Shown: in pieces, positions 4,471 to 6,347 of the stretch
Layout of the letters: each line of letters starts with the position of its first letter
Numbering within the stretch: the stretch's first letter is position 1
Assembly (NCBI GenBank): GCA_964505325.1
Contig: CAZDHT010000286.1
Span: forward strand, 1-6,347
DNA: 6,347 nt
Reading direction: 5' to 3'
From: CAZDHT01 sp964505325
Lineage (GTDB): Bacteria > Planctomycetota > PUPC01
Notes under the pieces: model-generated
The model's database searches: none
The model's input: only the letters and a program-made list of their open reading frames with translations
What the model was told of the DNA's origin: nothing
Position numbers and translations under genes: made by a program

Positions 4471-5568
4471 TCACCGCCGCAACTGGGGAGCGCGCCGGTG
4501 TTCCATGACAGCCTTCAGTTTCCGCTCCATCTCCTTCGCCCTCCGCTCCCAGCGCTGGACCACGGCGGGCGGGGGCGGTTTTGGCCGTTCCTTGAGGTCC
4601 GCGATCCACATTTTGGCGCCTGCCAGGGCCACAGTGTACTGCTCCTCGGCCTCCTTCCAGCGCTTGTACTTGGCACAGATATCACCAACAGTCCGATTGA
4701 TGTGCCACGGGTACCAGCCATCGCGGCTACTGGCGTGGGCAAACAGTCGACCCAAGGCGATACTCCGGTCGTGGTGGCCTTGTTGCTCGTAAAGCCAGAT
4801 GAGGTGGAGACACGCTGCGTACTCTGGGCGCCAAACGCCTTTGATCAAGCGGCCGTGCTGGCGCGAGGCGGCCTCGCGGTCAGCTTGAGCGGTTTGCACG
4901 AGGTCTCGCATTCTTGACAGGAGTTCTTCGAGGGCCGCCACGGCGCCCTTCACGTCGCCATGACGGTTGCGGATCTGCGCGATTGTCAAACGGGCGACGT
5001 CTGCTGTCCTCCTGGGCCAGCGATCGAGGTGGTGGAAGAGCGCAAGCACTTCCTGTTCTTCTGAGGACAGCGGGCCATGGCGGCCCCACGGCTTGGAATG
5101 CCTGATGGTGCCGTCCTTATTCAGGAACACCAGCCCGCCCTGCGACATCAGCCACGTTCGGTCAAAGCGGAAACCCATGTCAGCAGACCATCCCTCGACG
5201 ACGGTGCCGTGTTCCCCGCTGGCTTGGGCCAGCGCCGCCAGTTGCTTACACGCGCCCCGCCAGTTGTTCTCAAGGGATGCCATCCCCCCGGCAAGTACGA
5301 GGGCGGCATCGTCGGCCCATCGGCTGTCCGGGAAGTCCTTGATGATTTTGCTCAACGCGCCCTTTGTCTCAGGCCAGTGCTTCTTCCGGTCTGCGTAGGC
5401 GTATCCGACAAGCAGGTTCGGCCAGATCCTGCCTTCCGCGATCATGCGGAGGTCCCAGCGCTCGGGCGCGCGCGGAGCTTCCGCGCCCAACGTCGCCCCG
5501 GTCGCGACAAGACCTGCCAGCGCCACGAGCGGCCAAGCGAGAAACGAGAGAAACGGTCTATCTGACAT
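4471..5568 (-). CDS. Exported TPR-like protein of unknown function
   Basis: A 365-aa protein with an N-terminal signal peptide (residues 1-~29: FLSFLAWPLVALAGLVATGA, then LGAEA, likely cleavage near A29). TPR-like helix pairs are visible at ~53-90 (ALSKIIKDFPDSRWADDAAL, the pattern of YbgF/BamD-type repeats), ~248-283 and ~293-318 (KRWKEAEEQYTVALAGAK). A middle segment at ~125-165 (GWSADMGFRFDRTWLMSQGG, LVFLNKDGTIR) looks like a short beta element resembling a thioredoxin-like or redoxin tail, but I cannot assign it. The C-terminus (335-358) is a charged helix, possibly a coiled coil. The ATG is firm: GGAGGAGT lies 6 nt upstream (5575-5582). The partial gene 5692-6347 lies 123 nt upstream on the same strand, so co-transcription is possible. 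TPRs imply a protein partner in the periplasm. Function unknown. A possible frameshift at the 3' end is described in the findings. Confidence 0.8.
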   Translation of the reverse strand: MSDRPFLSFLAWPLVALAGLVATGATLGAEAPRAPERWDLRMIAEGRIWPNLLVGYAYADRKKHWPETKGALSKIIKDFPDSRWADDAALVLAGGMASLENNWRGACKQLAALAQASGEHGTVVEGWSADMGFRFDRTWLMSQGGLVFLNKDGTIRHSKPWGRHGPLSSEEQEVLALFHHLDRWPRRTADVARLTIAQIRNRHGDVKGAVAALEELLSRMRDLVQTAQADREAASRQHGRLIKGVWRPEYAACLHLIWLYEQQGHHDRSIALGRLFAHASSRDGWYPWHINRTVGDICAKYKRWKEAEEQYTVALAGAKMWIADLKERPKPPPPAVVQRWERRAKEMERKLKAVMEHRRAPQLRR

Positions 5569-5583
5569 CGTGCAACTCCTCCG

Positions 5584-5614
5584 GTAAGACCCAGGTCATT
5601 ACACGTCTTACGTG
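5584..5614. promoter_or_regulatory. Overlapping dyads before the TPR gene
   Basis: GTAAGAC (5584-5590) pairs with GTCTTAC (5605-5611), and CACGT-CTT-ACGTG (5602-5614) forms a second dyad sharing its right half. The first dyad begins one base from the Shine-Dalgarno of the minus-strand TPR gene (5575-5582). The two pairings are mutually exclusive, so this may be an operator or a leader switch, or chance. Confidence 0.25.
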
Positions 5615-5691
5615 CGATCATGCTCCACGGCGAACTCAACCGTCAGGGCCCCGCCACACGCCGCACTTCTACCCCGCCATTTGCAGGGAGA

Positions 5692-6347
5692 CTACTTTTC
5701 TGGCGCGTCGATCACGTTCACACGCAACTCGCGCTTCGCCCGGACCTCGCCAGTGCCATCCCGTAGCAGGACCGCGGCGAGATGATGAGCCCCGCTCTGG
5801 CGAGTCACACCGACATATCCGCCTGAGGCGCCCACAGCAGACTGCGCCCTGAACGTGAAAGGCCCACGTCGCTGAGCCACGGCCCAAGTAGTGCCGGCGG
5901 GAACCTTGCCAGCAGTAACGCGCACCTTCTCGCCAACTTGAACACGGCTGGGTTTCAACTGCACGGTCTGACACCAACGGAGCTCCTCGTCAGATGGCTT
6001 CGCGACCAACGGATTGGCTATGATCGCCTTGTCAAGGGCCCTGGCAAACGTGAGCAGGTCTTCTTCCACTCTCTGGCGGTCGGGATCCATGTTGATCAGA
6101 ATCAGGATATTGTTGCGGATGAAGCCAAATTGCACGCCGGCGTGTCTATAGCACACGTTGCCTGCCTCGCCGCCCGGGGGGTGGGCCCTATCGTCAATTC
6201 CCCTGGCGCACGGCATTGACATGGTCTTCATCAGGATCTCGTGTGCGCCCGCGCTCTGCTCTGCCCAATAGATGACGAGGTTGCCTGAAACCCCGCGCGC
6301 GCCGTCGCGGGCGCGGTAACGCCGCGACGTTAGAACGCCATGCCCGG
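5692..6347 (-). CDS. 3' part of a larger protein with C-terminal Ig-like domain (5' end outside window)
   Basis: 217 codons are visible and the frame stays open to the right edge. ATG 6231 is therefore probably internal: the 38 codons before it read as normal protein (GVSGNLVIYWAEQSAGAHEI runs straight into LMKTM). Residues upstream of ~DPDRQR resemble a compact alpha/beta fold ending in a helix (EEDLLTFARALDKAIIANPL). The last ~90 residues (VQLKPSRVQVGEKVRVTAGK to RAKRELRVNVI) look like an extracellular beta-sandwich of Ig type, the pattern V.L.P..V.VGE.V.V being common in such domains. Probably secreted or periplasmic, but the signal region is not in view. The TPR gene follows 123 nt downstream on the same strand. 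No function can be assigned. Confidence 0.75.
   Translation of the reverse strand, partial: GHGVLTSRRYRARDGARGVSGNLVIYWAEQSAGAHEILMKTMSMPCARGIDDRAHPPGGEAGNVCYRHAGVQFGFIRNNILILINMDPDRQRVEEDLLTFARALDKAIIANPLVAKPSDEELRWCQTVQLKPSRVQVGEKVRVTAGKVPAGTTWAVAQRRGPFTFRAQSAVGASGGYVGVTRQSGAHHLAAVLLRDGTGEVRAKRELRVNVIDAPEK

Overview
This is a GC-rich bacterial window, probably from a metagenome. It most resembles Planctomycetota or a related PVC lineage. That reading is an inference from a PEP-CTERM surface/secreted protein, an IS200-like REP-associated transposase (RAYT) with its own end repeats, and large secreted TPR and Ig-like proteins. No rRNA, tRNA or marker gene is present to fix the taxonomy.

Layout. 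1-318 is a repeat-derived leader: an 11-bp tandem array, a 192-nt dispersed repeat (copy 1) carrying an extended -10 promoter motif, and a 34-bp tandem duplication. 319-1143 (+) encodes a NYN-domain putative nuclease with a C-terminal LOTUS/OST-HTH RNA-binding domain. 1249-1992 is a RAYT element: a transposase-like gene (1309-1974, +) enclosed by 20-bp inverted repeats. 2073-2102 is a strong intrinsic terminator for the minus-strand gene 2125-2994, which encodes a PEP-CTERM protein with a DNRLRE-like body. 2995-4470 has no intact gene and is a repeat graveyard. It holds a solo RAYT end (3481), a RAYT 5' remnant (3721-3896), a perfect 28-bp palindrome (3938-3965), a nested inverted repeat (4003-4052), copy 2 of the 192-nt repeat (4106-4297) and a GAATATC tandem array (4337-4384). 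4471-5568 (-) is an exported TPR-type protein. 5692-6347 (-) is the 3' part of a larger gene that runs off the right edge.

The strongest observations are these. The RAYT has lost two catalytic positions, the first His of the HUH motif and the nucleophilic Tyr, yet keeps an open frame and near-perfect ends. The non-coding RAYT end is identical over 38 nt between the full element and the remnant, while the adjoining coding DNA has diverged. The 192-nt repeat occurs twice at equal length without gaps and carries a TGGTATAAT-type promoter; copy 1 points directly at the NYN-LOTUS gene. The right-hand minus-strand genes may form one transcription unit, but nothing visible links the window's genes into a single pathway.
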